Source: VFKU01 sp964620045 (GTDB lineage: Bacteria; Hydrogenedentota; Hydrogenedentia; Hydrogenedentales; GCA-2746185). Taken from it: 64,000 nt of DNA. Below, piece after piece: positions 1-9,500 of the stretch. The stretch covers positions 124,001 through 188,000 of the forward strand of contig CAZUJL010000004.1 of assembly GCA_964620045.1 (NCBI GenBank), in the 5' to 3' direction. The position numbers were made by a program, and so were the translations under genes. Position 1 is the first letter of the stretch; the number at the start of each line of letters is the position of its first letter. Below the pieces are notes generated by a model that was not told the origin of the DNA, did not search any database, and saw only the letters and a list, made by a program, of their open reading frames with translations.

Positions 1-742
1 CCGCGGCCTGTTGCCGCTTCATGAAATCGATCGCGGCGGCCGAGGTCTCGTCGTCGATCGTCTCCATGCGCTTCTTGGTCAGCGGGCCTGTATCTTCAAT
101 CTTCTGTTTGCCCACCTTGCCGAAACGCGGATCGACCGTGTTGTCATCGGTCGCCGTCGCCGTGCACTTCAACACGCCGCGCGGCCCCCACTTTGCTTTG
201 AACGCAGGATCCTTCGGGTAGTCCGGCAGTTCCGGTTCTTCCTCGGCGTTCAGGTGATACAAATTGCCGAAGAACTCATCGAATCCGTTCACCGTCGGCA
301 AGGTTTCGTTGCGATCGCCGACGTGGTTCTTGCCGAACTGTCCCGTCGCGTAGCCCAAATTTTTCAGAAGGCCGCCGATCGACGGATCGAGCTGGCTCAT
401 GCCCATCGGCGCACCGGGGAATCCCACCTTGGTCAGTCCGGTGCGGATGCCGTGCTGGCCGGTCAGAAACGCCGCGCGGCCTGCCGTGCAACTCTGCTCG
501 CCATAATACTGAAGGAAGCGGAGACCTTCATTAGCGATGCGATCGATGTTCGGCGTGTCGTAGCCCATCAAGCCGTCGCTGTAGGCGCTGATATTCGTAA
601 CGCCGATATCGTCGCCAAAAATCACGAGAATATTCGGCTTCTTGGCCTGCGCCTGCGCCGCGGCCATTCCCGCGAACGCCACGATTCCGGCGATAATCGC
701 CACACACACACGCAGCCCCGCCCGATCTTTCCTACTGCTCAT
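1..742 (-). CDS. Sulfatase, C-terminal part cut by window edge
   Basis: Predicted to hydrolyse a sulfate ester outside the cytoplasm. The 247 visible codons contain a hydrophobic signal segment ending near residue 30 (MAAAQAQA), the metal-binding stretch PNILVIFGDDIG, and the formylglycine-type motif C-T-A-G-R with its Cys at residue 85, followed by FLTGQHGIRTG. Of two in-frame ATGs (748 and 742), the one at 742 has GGAGG 8 nt upstream, while the one at 748 has it only 2 nt away, so 742 is chosen. It is closely similar to the sulfatase 57 bp upstream in the same orientation (shared CTAGR, GQFGKNH, FDEFFG and LYHLNAE), which points to tandem duplication. The last gene visible in a porin-sulfatase-sulfatase operon. 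The rest of the protein lies outside the window. Confidence 0.9.
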   Translation of the reverse strand, partial: MSSRKDRAGLRVCVAIIAGIVAFAGMAAAQAQAKKPNILVIFGDDIGVTNISAYSDGLMGYDTPNIDRIANEGLRFLQYYGEQSCTAGRAAFLTGQHGIRTGLTKVGFPGAPMGMSQLDPSIGGLLKNLGYATGQFGKNHVGDRNETLPTVNGFDEFFGNLYHLNAEEEPELPDYPKDPAFKAKWGPRGVLKCTATATDDNTVDPRFGKVGKQKIEDTGPLTKKRMETIDDETSAAAIDFMKRQQAA

Positions 743-799
743 CGTCATATCCTCCGCGCGGATGATGCCCGCAGTTTGCGCGATGCGGTCTCCGTCAAA

Positions 800-2341
800 T
801 TATCTGCCGGTCGACGTCTTGAGCGCCTCCAACGCGCCGTCGATCGAGAAACTTCCGGGCTTCTGGCTCGGCGGAAATTCCTTGAAGGTGCTGAGAAACT
901 GGCCGACGTACTGCTGCGCGGGCACCATCACGAATAAGTGCTCCACGCGCCAGCGTTCGTAGTCCATGCCTTCGTGGTCTGCGGTCTCGAAGGGATCGGA
1001 GCGCAGGTTAAACAGCTTGGGCAAGCGGAGCGCAACAAACGGCTCCTGCCACACGTCAAAACCTTCCGCGCGCTGCTCGGCGAACACGACCTTCCACTGG
1101 TCGTAGCGCAAACCCACCAGCGAGCCGTCGTCGTTGAAGTAGAAAAATTCGCGGCGCGGGCTGGGCGATTTTCCTGCCAACGCGTCGGTGATGTTGTACC
1201 CATCAAGATGGACTTTAAAGTTCTTATTGCCGACAGGCATGCCCTTGAGCAGCTTGTCCTTCACATTCGGATCGCCGGCCGCGGCGACCAGCGTGGGCAG
1301 CATGTCCTCGTGCGCGAAAATGTCGTTGTTCACCGTGCCGGGCGGGATCACACCAGGCCAGCGGATCGCGCAGGGCACGCGGTAGCCGCCCTCCCAGTTC
1401 GTGTTTTTTTCGCCACGGAACGGACTCTGTCCGCCGTCGGGCCAGGTGAATTTTTCCGCGCCGTTGTCGGTGGAGTACATGACGATCGTGTTGTCGGCAA
1501 TGCCAAGCTCGTCGAGTTTCTTGAGCAACTCGCCGACCATCGCGTCGTGCTCGACCATGCCGTCGGGATAAATGCCAAGGCCCGTCTTGCCCTGCGACTC
1601 TTCCTTGAGGCGCGTCCAGATGTGCATGCGGGTCGAGTTCCACCACAGGAAGAAGGGCTTGTCCGCCTTAGCCTGCTTTTCCATCCAGCCAAGCGCCGCG
1701 TCGGTGATTTCCTGGTCAACCGTCTCCATGCGCTTCTTGTTCAGCGGACCGGTCTGCTCGATTTTCTGCGTGCCGTCCGCGTTCGCCCAGGAATGGATCA
1801 CGCCGCGCGTCGCGTAGCGTTTGCGCATCTCGGGGTCTTTGAAATAGTCCGGATGCTCGGGCTCGTCCTCCGCGTTGAGGTGGTAGAGCGAGCCAAAGAA
1901 TTCGTCGAAACCGTGCGCGGTGGGCAGGTGCTCGTCGAGATCGCCCAAGTGATTCTTGCCGAACTGGCCCGTGACATAGCCCATAGGCTTGAGCAACTCG
2001 GCAATCGTTACGTCGCGCGCTTGTAAGCCTTCCTTCGCGCCGGGCAGGCCGACCTTGAGCATGCCCGTGCGGAAGCCGACCTGGCCCGTGATGAAGCACG
2101 CGCGGCCCGCGGTGCACGACTGCTGGCCATACCAGTCGGTAAACAGCGCGCCTTCCTTCGCGATGCGGTCGATGTTGGGCGTCTTATAGCCCATCATCCC
2201 CTGATTGTTCGCGCTCACATTCCAATAGCCGATGTCGTCCCCCCAAATGATGAGAATATTCGGCTTTTTCGCCTGCGCATGGCTGGCCGCGCTCAATAGA
2301 ACCAGAACCACCGCAAGTCCGAGACTATATATATGCTTCAT
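800..2341 (-). CDS. Sulfatase (arylsulfatase family)
   Basis: A 513-residue exported sulfatase expected to remove sulfate from a glycan or aryl ester. It shows a Sec signal peptide (residues 1-24, ending SAASHAQA), PNILIIWGDDIG carrying the metal-binding Asp pair, and the C-T-A-G-R motif (Cys 76) whose Cys is normally converted to formylglycine. It also has GQFGKNHLGD and a second metal-binding segment with STDNGAEK. The ATG at 2341 is preceded by AGGAGGG at good spacing and directly starts the signal peptide; an upstream in-frame start 36 nt earlier has no such support. It lies 32 bp downstream of the barrel-protein gene and upstream of a paralogous sulfatase, all on the minus strand. Activation needs a formylglycine-generating enzyme or anSME, and neither is in this window. 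Confidence 0.93.
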   Translation of the reverse strand: MKHIYSLGLAVVLVLLSAASHAQAKKPNILIIWGDDIGYWNVSANNQGMMGYKTPNIDRIAKEGALFTDWYGQQSCTAGRACFITGQVGFRTGMLKVGLPGAKEGLQARDVTIAELLKPMGYVTGQFGKNHLGDLDEHLPTAHGFDEFFGSLYHLNAEDEPEHPDYFKDPEMRKRYATRGVIHSWANADGTQKIEQTGPLNKKRMETVDQEITDAALGWMEKQAKADKPFFLWWNSTRMHIWTRLKEESQGKTGLGIYPDGMVEHDAMVGELLKKLDELGIADNTIVMYSTDNGAEKFTWPDGGQSPFRGEKNTNWEGGYRVPCAIRWPGVIPPGTVNNDIFAHEDMLPTLVAAAGDPNVKDKLLKGMPVGNKNFKVHLDGYNITDALAGKSPSPRREFFYFNDDGSLVGLRYDQWKVVFAEQRAEGFDVWQEPFVALRLPKLFNLRSDPFETADHEGMDYERWRVEHLFVMVPAQQYVGQFLSTFKEFPPSQKPGSFSIDGALEALKTSTGR

Positions 2342-2373
2342 GCTCGGCCCTCCTAAAGTTGGGCACATAACGA

Positions 2374-3189
2374 TCAACCACCGAAGCGGAATCCAAAACC
2401 AAGCACCGGCCCCTGCATGGTCTGCGTCACATCCAAATCGCCGTCCTCGAAATCGATGATCATGTAGCGATAGCCAAACGCGAGCGTGAACAGATTGGTG
2501 AAGCGGTAGCCGAACAGCGCCGTGCCGTTGGCGGTCCAGTGATCGTCGATGCCGAATCCGCTGCCGTCGATACGCAGGCTCGTGAACCAGCGCGGCGTGA
2601 AGTTGTACATGAAGCGACCGCCAACCAGCGGCCCCACGAAAACCTGATTTTCGTCAAAGTCCGCGTCGCCACCGTTCGCGCCGGTGATGTCGATGTCGGT
2701 GCTGGTGAAAATGCCGCGCGCGCCGAAGAGCGCATCGAACGAAGCCTTGTCTCCACCGAAACGGTACATGCCGCCGAGCTCGACGAAGGTCTGCTCGATT
2801 TCGACGTCGATCTCGCCGCCGTTCTGCGGGCCAATATTTTCATCGTCGCTAAGTTTCGAATACATCACGTCCGCGAAAATGCCCCAGTCGCCGTGATGCG
2901 CTTCGGCGTGAAGCATGATCGCCGCGTCGAGAACATCGAGCAGATCGCCGAAGTCCATGTCGGTTTCCGCTTCCACATCGCCGATCTCGGCCTCGGTTTT
3001 AATCGCCGCGGTCCACAGGTACGGCGCGACCTCAAACCACCACTTGTCCGGATCCGGCGTGCGAAGTTGCTTCTTGGTGTTCCCGGTCGACGTAGATGCC
3101 GCCGTTTGTGCAGCCGGTTCTTGTGCGGCGCCAATGCCCGCGCTGACGATGACAACACCCACTGCAATTGCGATCCGAACCTTGCGCAT
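2374..3189 (-). CDS. Predicted outer-membrane beta-barrel protein
   Basis: A 271-residue exported protein with a signal peptide (residues 1-22, ending GIGAAQE) and a Thr/Ser/Gln-rich linker to about residue 45. Alternating aromatic and polar strands follow, for example WFEVAPYLWTAAI, WGIFADVMYSKL, FVELGGMYRFGG and TLAFGYRYMIID. The chain ends in GPVLGFGFRFGG, which resembles an outer-membrane barrel C-terminus. Acidic Asp/Glu loops recur. The start at 3189 (MRKVRIA) has GGAG 6 nt upstream and is preferred over in-frame ATGs 12 and 45 nt further upstream. As first gene of a unit with two sulfatases it may admit or bind sulfated substrate, but that is inferred from position only. I do not recognise a named family with confidence. 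Confidence 0.75.
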   Translation of the reverse strand: MRKVRIAIAVGVVIVSAGIGAAQEPAAQTAASTSTGNTKKQLRTPDPDKWWFEVAPYLWTAAIKTEAEIGDVEAETDMDFGDLLDVLDAAIMLHAEAHHGDWGIFADVMYSKLSDDENIGPQNGGEIDVEIEQTFVELGGMYRFGGDKASFDALFGARGIFTSTDIDITGANGGDADFDENQVFVGPLVGGRFMYNFTPRWFTSLRIDGSGFGIDDHWTANGTALFGYRFTNLFTLAFGYRYMIIDFEDGDLDVTQTMQGPVLGFGFRFGG

Positions 3190-3502
3190 AGCGATCTCCA
3201 TAATTGATTCCACCAGACAAAGTTCTCCCGCCACCGAGGCCGGTGAATCAATACAGCTACACCGCCCGGCAGAGGGAAACGTGTTGAATGTCCGCGTAAC
3301 AGCCCAGATACCCGAACAAACTCACTCTACGCTCGCCAGAGCCGTTCGTCAATAGATAGGTGATGCAGATGGAAGCAAAAGGACAACATGGGCTCGGGCA
3401 AAGCGAGGACAATTCCACGCATACTCCAATTCAATAAATTCCTTTCTTGGCAGAACGAGCGTTTCAGTTGTAAGCTAGCGATTCCCACTATGGAGAATTG
3501 CC
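3190..3502. other. Intergenic region between divergent genes
   Basis: This 313-base stretch separates the minus-strand barrel/sulfatase operon from the plus-strand VOC/DUF5675 gene and must hold promoters for both directions. It is visibly less GC-rich than its surroundings. A weak plus-strand candidate is TTGGCA (3447-3452) with TAAGCT (3471-3476) at 18-nt spacing. GGAG at 3492-3495 is the ribosome-binding site of the next gene. I see no RNA gene, repeat or convincing operator. Confidence 0.5.
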
Positions 3503-4786
3503 ATGCTTAGCCTGCGTCCAGTCGTTTGCGCCCTAGTGGCGCTCATGCTGTCCACAATGCCCGTCTACGCCGCCGTTTTGGATTCGATCGAGTTGCCCGC
3601 CACTGATCCGGCGGCCACCGCAAAATGGTACGCGTCGAATTTCGGCGGCAAACGATCGGGCGACTCTGTAAAGTTCGGCGACATCACCGTGACATGGAAA
3701 AAAGTCGCGAAAGGCCAGGCGACCACGAACCCCGCGATCGCGCATCTGGGCTTTTCGGTCGCCGATACGCCCAAAAAGGTCGCGGAATTACAGAAGGCCA
3801 AGGTGAAATTGGTGCGTGAAGTGCACGCGGGTCCGGCGAGCCGCTGGGCCGTGGTGGCCGATCCGAATGGCATGCCCGTCGGAATACTCGAGAATCCGGG
3901 TGTCAAGGGGTTCCATCACATCATGCTGAAGTCGCCGTTGCTCGGGCGACGCGAAACGCTGAGCTGGTATCAGGACGTCGTCGGCGGCGAGATTCAGAAT
4001 ATGGCCGGGTCCCCCCTCTGGACCGGCATACACGCGAACAACACCTGGGTATTGTTCGAAGACGAGATGCCGAGCAAGGAGGCAAAGAACTACACGAACG
4101 CAATCGTCACCTGGCGCACCGACAACATCGAAGAAGCCAAAGCAATCCAAGCCAAGCACGCAGACTCGGAGGAAAAGATCGGCGAAGGCCTGGTCGTTAT
4201 CGATCCGTGTGGCCTGCCGGTGCGGTTCGTGGAAGACGCCAAGGCGGCCAGCAATGTCCCGACGGAAAAAGTCATTACGTCGAACGAGATCGCGGTGACT
4301 GACGCGCAGTACAAGCAGATCAGCGCGCAACAGGGCGACTATAGACTGGAAGTTGTCCGCATCTTGGGCCAGAGCGAATGCACACTCGGGCAGATCTTCA
4401 TGAACAACGTGTGCCTTGGGTATGTGCTGGAGTTGCCTTGGAAGGGCAACAAGCCGACGATCAGCGCGATCCCCACGGGAACGTACCAGTTATCGCTGCA
4501 CAAGGACACCAAAGATCGGATGCGGCTGCACGTGGAGGGCGTACCGGGGCGGTCCGGCATTCAGATGCACATCGGCACCACGCCGGATGACACGCAGGGC
4601 TGCATCCTCATCGGCACGGGCGTTTCCGCCGTGAACTGCACGCTGACCAATACCCGCGAAGCGGCCGATCGTCTGCGCAGGGCCTACTGGGGCGACGACA
4701 AACAACACAAGCTGGACAAGCCCATTACGCTGACGATTTCGGATTCCGTTACCGATACGGCGGGCGCGGCAAACGCAGCGCAATAG
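3503..4786 (+). CDS. Exported fusion of two VOC (glyoxalase-fold) domains with a DUF5675 domain
   Basis: A 427-residue protein with a Sec signal peptide (1-23, ending MPVYAA). Residues about 24-133 and 134-245 are two vicinal-oxygen-chelate (glyoxalase/bleomycin-resistance fold) units, with segments IELPATDPAATAKWYASNFG and VVADPNGMPVGILE, then GFHHIMLKS and VVIDPCGLPVRFVED. Residues about 280-395 match the DUF5675 pattern: ILGQSECTLGQIF, CLGYVLELPW, AIPTGTYQL, VPGRSGIQMHIG and DTQGCILIG. The ATG at 3503 has GGAG 7 nt upstream. No catalytic activity can be assigned: VOC domains serve many metal-dependent reactions and DUF5675 has no function known to me. The combination in an exported protein is odd. 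It is followed 67 bp later by two lipoprotein genes. Confidence 0.8.
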   Translation: MLSLRPVVCALVALMLSTMPVYAAVLDSIELPATDPAATAKWYASNFGGKRSGDSVKFGDITVTWKKVAKGQATTNPAIAHLGFSVADTPKKVAELQKAKVKLVREVHAGPASRWAVVADPNGMPVGILENPGVKGFHHIMLKSPLLGRRETLSWYQDVVGGEIQNMAGSPLWTGIHANNTWVLFEDEMPSKEAKNYTNAIVTWRTDNIEEAKAIQAKHADSEEKIGEGLVVIDPCGLPVRFVEDAKAASNVPTEKVITSNEIAVTDAQYKQISAQQGDYRLEVVRILGQSECTLGQIFMNNVCLGYVLELPWKGNKPTISAIPTGTYQLSLHKDTKDRMRLHVEGVPGRSGIQMHIGTTPDDTQGCILIGTGVSAVNCTLTNTREAADRLRRAYWGDDKQHKLDKPITLTISDSVTDTAGAANAAQ

Positions 4787-4853
4787 TTGAAAGCAACGCG
4801 TGCGCAGATTATTCTTCACGCAAATTAAGACTACTTAAGGAGACCTGCACCAC

Positions 4854-5273
4854 ATGCGTAAGACACTCGCGGCAATCTATATCGCTTTCGCTCTTTTCGC
4901 TCTCGCCGCTTGCGGCGGCAACACCGTCCAAAGTTTGCAGAAAACGCTCGCACATAAGGGCGGGATCGTCAACCTTAGCCAGACCACGCACATCACCGGC
5001 AAGGTCGAGGCGCGTGCCGGCGGCAGCAACGCGGAATGGTCCGATGTCTCAGGCATGAAGTCCAAGGACATCGAAGCGTGGATGAAGGACAAGAGCAATG
5101 TTGAAGCGCGCTCGCTCATCCAGTTTGATGATTTCACGTTGCCGCTCGAAAGCAAGCAGATCGAGAAAGCCGGCCAGGTCGAAGACATGCAGGGTTATGT
5201 GAAGAAGCGCATGAACGATGTGAACGACTTCATGAAGAACAACAACAAGCAGCTCGACGCGCGCAAATGGTAG
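4854..5273 (+). CDS. Small predicted lipoprotein of unknown function
   Basis: A 139-residue protein with a classic lipoprotein signal, FALFALAAC, with the lipidated Cys at residue 20 followed by Gly-Gly. The mature part is hydrophilic, rich in Lys, Asp, Glu and Asn, contains a predicted helical tail (YVKKRMNDVNDFMKNNNKQL) and no motif I recognise. AAGGAG lies 11 nt before the ATG. The next gene, a patatin-like lipoprotein, starts 7 nt after its stop, so the two are probably co-transcribed and may act together in the cell envelope. That link is inference from spacing only. Confidence 0.75.
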   Translation: MRKTLAAIYIAFALFALAACGGNTVQSLQKTLAHKGGIVNLSQTTHITGKVEARAGGSNAEWSDVSGMKSKDIEAWMKDKSNVEARSLIQFDDFTLPLESKQIEKAGQVEDMQGYVKKRMNDVNDFMKNNNKQLDARKW

Positions 5274-5280
5274 AGCTGCT

Positions 5281-6468
5281 ATGAGTGTCTCCGCACGCAT
5301 CGTTCGAAATGTTGCGTGCGCGGCTCTGGTAATCATCCTTACAGGTTGCGGCACGCTTCCCACCCGCAACCCGATTCCGGAAGACCTGGTTCAGCAAGCG
5401 CAACTCCCCGGCATTCCAAACGCACGCGCGTTGGTGTTTGGGACCACGGGCGACACATTACCCGACCCGATGCTTGCGGGCGCGGTTCAACGCGCCCAAT
5501 CCCATGACGGGCCCGTCACGATGCTCGCGCTGTCCGGCGGCGGCGCGCGCGGCGCGTTTGGCGCGGGCGTGTTGTATGGCTGGTCACACACCGGCGAACG
5601 GCCCGAGTTTGACATCGTCACCGGCGTGAGCACCGGCGCACTCATTAGTCCTTTCGCGTTCCTTGGCCCGGACTACGACGACCTGTTGCACAAGTCGTAC
5701 ACGAGCATGAGCGACGACGATATCTATATTCGCCGCGGCCTCATGGCCATCCTGAAACAGCGCGACGCCGTTGCCGACAACACGCCGCTCAAGGCCTACA
5801 TCAACGACGTCGTGACCGACGAACTGCTCGCGGCCATCGCCAACGAACATCGGCGCGGGCGCCGCCTGTTCGTGGCCAGCACGAACATGGACGCACAAAT
5901 GCTCAGCGTGTGGGACATGGGCGCCATCGCGGCCAGTGGACACCCAAAAGCGCGCGAATATTTTTGCGACATCCTCCTGGCCTCCGCGTCGATCCCCGTC
6001 ACCTTCCCGCCGGTGTATTTCACGATGGAAGCCGGCGGCCGCGAATTCGATGAAATGCACTGCGACGGCGGCGTCATCACGCAGGTGTTCGGCGCGGCCT
6101 TTCTCGCGGAGGTGGAGCAACGTTCCGGCAAGCAGCACAGCCGCCTCTATGTGATTCGCAACGGCGTGCAGACGCCGGAATGGGAAGAAGTGAAGCCGAG
6201 CATTCTCGGAATCGCGGCACGGTCAACCGGCACGCTCATCAAAACGCAAAGCTTCGGCGACATGTACCGCATGTATCTGGTCGCGGTGCAGCGCGCGCTG
6301 GAATTTCACATTGCGATCATCCCGTCCACCTTTACGCGCAAACCGATGAGTGAATTCGACAAATCGTATATGCAAGCGCTGTTTGAAACAGGCCGGGAAC
6401 TCGCCATGAACGGCCAGGCGTGGCAAAGTATGCCGCCCGGTTACGAACCGCCGATTGAATCAAAGTAA
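5281..6468 (+). CDS. Patatin-like phospholipase, predicted lipoprotein
   Basis: A 395-residue acyl-ester hydrolase expected to act on membrane lipids from an envelope location. It begins with a lipoprotein signal (LVIILTGC, Cys 23). The patatin fold is marked by the oxyanion-hole motif GGGARG (residues 86-91), the nucleophile elbow G-V-S-T-G with Ser 117, and the catalytic Asp in a D-G-G motif (MHCDGGV) near residue 260. All three elements of the Ser-Asp dyad family are intact. It starts 7 nt after the small lipoprotein gene and is followed by a strong bidirectional terminator. Family members include bacterial phospholipases and lysophospholipases; the substrate here is not predictable. Confidence 0.9.
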   Translation: MSVSARIVRNVACAALVIILTGCGTLPTRNPIPEDLVQQAQLPGIPNARALVFGTTGDTLPDPMLAGAVQRAQSHDGPVTMLALSGGGARGAFGAGVLYGWSHTGERPEFDIVTGVSTGALISPFAFLGPDYDDLLHKSYTSMSDDDIYIRRGLMAILKQRDAVADNTPLKAYINDVVTDELLAAIANEHRRGRRLFVASTNMDAQMLSVWDMGAIAASGHPKAREYFCDILLASASIPVTFPPVYFTMEAGGREFDEMHCDGGVITQVFGAAFLAEVEQRSGKQHSRLYVIRNGVQTPEWEEVKPSILGIAARSTGTLIKTQSFGDMYRMYLVAVQRALEFHIAIIPSTFTRKPMSEFDKSYMQALFETGRELAMNGQAWQSMPPGYEPPIESK

Positions 6469-6488
6469 TCGTTCCGCGAAATAAAAAA

Positions 6489-6519
6489 GGCTGGTGGCGC
6501 AACGGCCACCAGCCCTTTT
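6489..6519. terminator. Bidirectional rho-independent terminator
   Basis: A perfect 10-bp stem (6489-6498 with 6505-6514, GGCTGGTGGC and its complement) with a 6-nt loop. It is flanked by a T run on the plus strand and by six A on the left, which give a T run on the minus strand. It sits between the convergent ends of the patatin gene and the beta-helix gene, so it can stop transcription from both sides. Confidence 0.9.
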
Positions 6520-6534
6520 CGTCTATCCAATAGA

Positions 6535-9500
6535 TTAATTGCCCGAGATGACCAACTGCGGTTTCTGTGTGCCTTCCTTCGAGTACCACTGCGACCAGAT
6601 GCCGGTCGTGTTTTCGTCGGTCATGTACACCGAGACCACTTTATCCCCCGTGAACTGCGCATTCACGAAGGCGGTGATGTCCCATTCGTAGTAACCCAAG
6701 GTGCTCACGTTCAACACCGCCTGTGAGGCGTCCTTCGTGGGCTTGTTGTTCCACGTTACGCCGGTTTCCGTCCACGTGTCGCTCCCCGCGCTGAACACAT
6801 TGATCGCATGGCTTGCTGTGTTGGCCATTTTGTAAACGCGTAGTTTCGCGTTTGTGATCGTGGTGCCGGCTTGGGCCGTCAGATCGAACTTGAGAATCGG
6901 CCACACCGTCGCCGATCCACTCTTCTGTGTCTGCATGTTGTTGCCGGTGCCGTAGTTTGTGTTGGGTACGCCCATCGCCACCATCGAATCCGCGACCGGG
7001 TTCAGCGTTACGTTACTGAACGGCGTCCCGGTCGTATACGTATACGTCACGCCATTGCTCGTGCCGCCCGGCGTCGTCGCCGTCACGCTCACGGCACCCG
7101 CCGCTTTTGCCGGGGTCGTACAGGTAACCGATGTGCTGTTCACCACAACCACATTCGTCGCCGCCGTCCCACCGAACGACACACTCGTCGTGCCGGTCAG
7201 GTTGGTACCCGTCAGCGTCACCGCGGTGCCGCCCGCCGTCGTGCCTGAGTTCGGCGTGACGCTGGTCAGCGTCGGCGCGGGCGTACCACCACCCGACGTG
7301 GTGCTGATCACCAGCTCCGGTTTGCTCGAATACTCGATCGTGCCCCACTGCGACCAGTTGCCGCTGGTGCTCTCATCCGCCATGTACACCGTGAGTGTCT
7401 TGTCGCCGCCAAACTCGGTGTTCGCAAGTCCGGTGATGTTCCACTCGTAGTACCCCGAAGCCGCGACCGTTTGCGTGGCCTGCACCGTGCCCTTTGAAGG
7501 TTTGTTGTTCCAGGTCACGCCGGTTTGCGTCCAGGTATCGTTGGCCGCGCTGGACACGCTAATGACATGGCTCGTCCCGGTGCCGAATTTGTACACCCGC
7601 AGCACCGCGCTCGATACCGTCGTGCCCTGCAAACTCGTGAGGTCGAACTTCATGATCGGCCACACGGACACGCTGCCCGTCGTTTGCGTCTGCATGTTGT
7701 TGCCGGTGCCGTAGTTCGTGTTGGCGTTGTTGCTGGCGACCATCGAATCAGCCACTGGATTCAGCGTGCTGTTGCTGCTGCCTGCATAGTTGAACGCGAG
7801 CGCGTTGCTGGTGCCCGCGCTGGTAGTAACGGTGACATTAACGTTACCGGCCGGGTGCGCCGGCGCAATGCACGTCAGCATCGTGCCCGCCGCACCCACC
7901 GCCACGCTCGTGCCCGGCGTGCCGCCGAAGGACACGCTCGCACCGGTGAGATAGGTGCCGACGATGGTCACAGCCGTGCCGCCACCCGTCAGACCCGTCC
8001 CCGGAGAAATCGTGGAGAGGTATGGCGGCGACGCGGGGCCGTCCACCGTGCGCGGCACCACGGGCATCGACGTGCCGTAGGGCAGCGCGCCCGCATCCGT
8101 CGACGGGCCGCCCGGCAGTGATCCAAACAACGCGGTCAGATTCGTGCCGCGGTTGCGTGCCGGACTCGTCGACACCAGAGACACGTCCTCGGCGGCAAGA
8201 TTCGTGAACCCGGGACTCGACGTCGTCCACAGGCTGTTCAGATCGATGTTGCGCGAGGTCGCGTACGTGATGTTGTCCACCAACGTGCCGGCCGCGTTCC
8301 ACGACTGCTTCCACGTCGTGCGCTGCGCGTACACGTTGTAGTTGCCGTCCCAGTTCGCATCCGTCCCGCCGGCGAGGGTCTTGAAGAACCGATCGCCGTA
8401 AAACAGGTTGTTGTAGTAGTGATGGTTCGGAGTGCCGACGAAGTATTCGTCGTCATGCTGGTTGTTCACGTACGCCGAGGCCCGTATATACCCCGGCACA
8501 TCGTCGTTCGGGACAATGAACGTGTTGTTGTAAATGTAGTAATGCGGCGTGCCGCCCCCGTTGTGATTGAAATGCACAACCGTCTGGTCCGTCATCGGCC
8601 CGTCCATGCCGATGTTCTTGTACATATACGTCGGGCCCTGGAAAGCATACCCAATGCGGAAGTACTGGAGCACGTTGCTCATCACGTTGTCGTGCAATCG
8701 GTGATTGGTACCGTTCCACGTGGTGTCTGCCAATCCGTCCTGATAGGTGTCCGTCAAGTAGTTGTGGTCGATTTCAATATTGACGTTGTGTCCGCTGCCG
8801 TCGGCATAGTTCAGGTTCGTCACCGCGCGGATACCGGTGCCGCAATCGTGCACCCAGTTGTCGTGCACGCGGTGGTTGCCGACTGTGTTCACCATTTCCA
8901 CCGCGACCTTGTCCGCCGCGTACGGACTGCGGTCCTGCAGGTGGAACTTGCTCATCGCCCACACGTTGCTGCCGCGACTCTTCGTGCTGGTGTCCGCCCA
9001 GTAGTTCATCGCGAATTCGTTGAAGCGGATGATGTAGCCGTTGCTGCGCTCGGCCATCCGGATGCCGTTGTAGGTCGGCACGAACTTGCAGTTTTCAATA
9101 ATGACGCCGGTCGAGGTGTCGTTTACGTTGGAGGACCAAGCCTTCATCCCCCAGTAACCGTTCTTCACCGTGAATCCACGAAAGATGATGTGGTCTGCGC
9201 CGTCAATCGTGATGATAGGAACGTCCGCCGGCGCAATTTTTACATTGTGCTGCGTGATGTCGATCGGCGACGCACTGTTGCCCGGCTTCACCTTCACCCA
9301 CAGCGTGCCGCCGCCGGAACCGGGAATCCACAGCGACAAACCGCGGCACGCATCCCACCCTTCGGGAACGCCGCCCCACATGTTGTGATCCGGCCATGAC
9401 GTGCCCGAGCCGCCTGTCGGCGGCGGGATATTCGCCATGCTGTACGTGAACATGCGCTCGTAGTGGTACGGGTGGTAGTAGTACTGCCCGAGGATCGGGT

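Noticed and set aside
11..2026. Long open frames on the plus strand opposite the two sulfatases
   Set aside because: They are mirror frames of GC-rich coding sequence; their translations are rich in Arg, Ala and His with no motif, while the minus strand encodes clear sulfatases with signal peptides and ribosome sites.
6460..6480. TAATCGTTCCGCG, partly like the LacI-type operator
   Set aside because: Only the central AATCGTT matches; the outer arm does not, and it lies at the stop codon of a gene rather than upstream of one.
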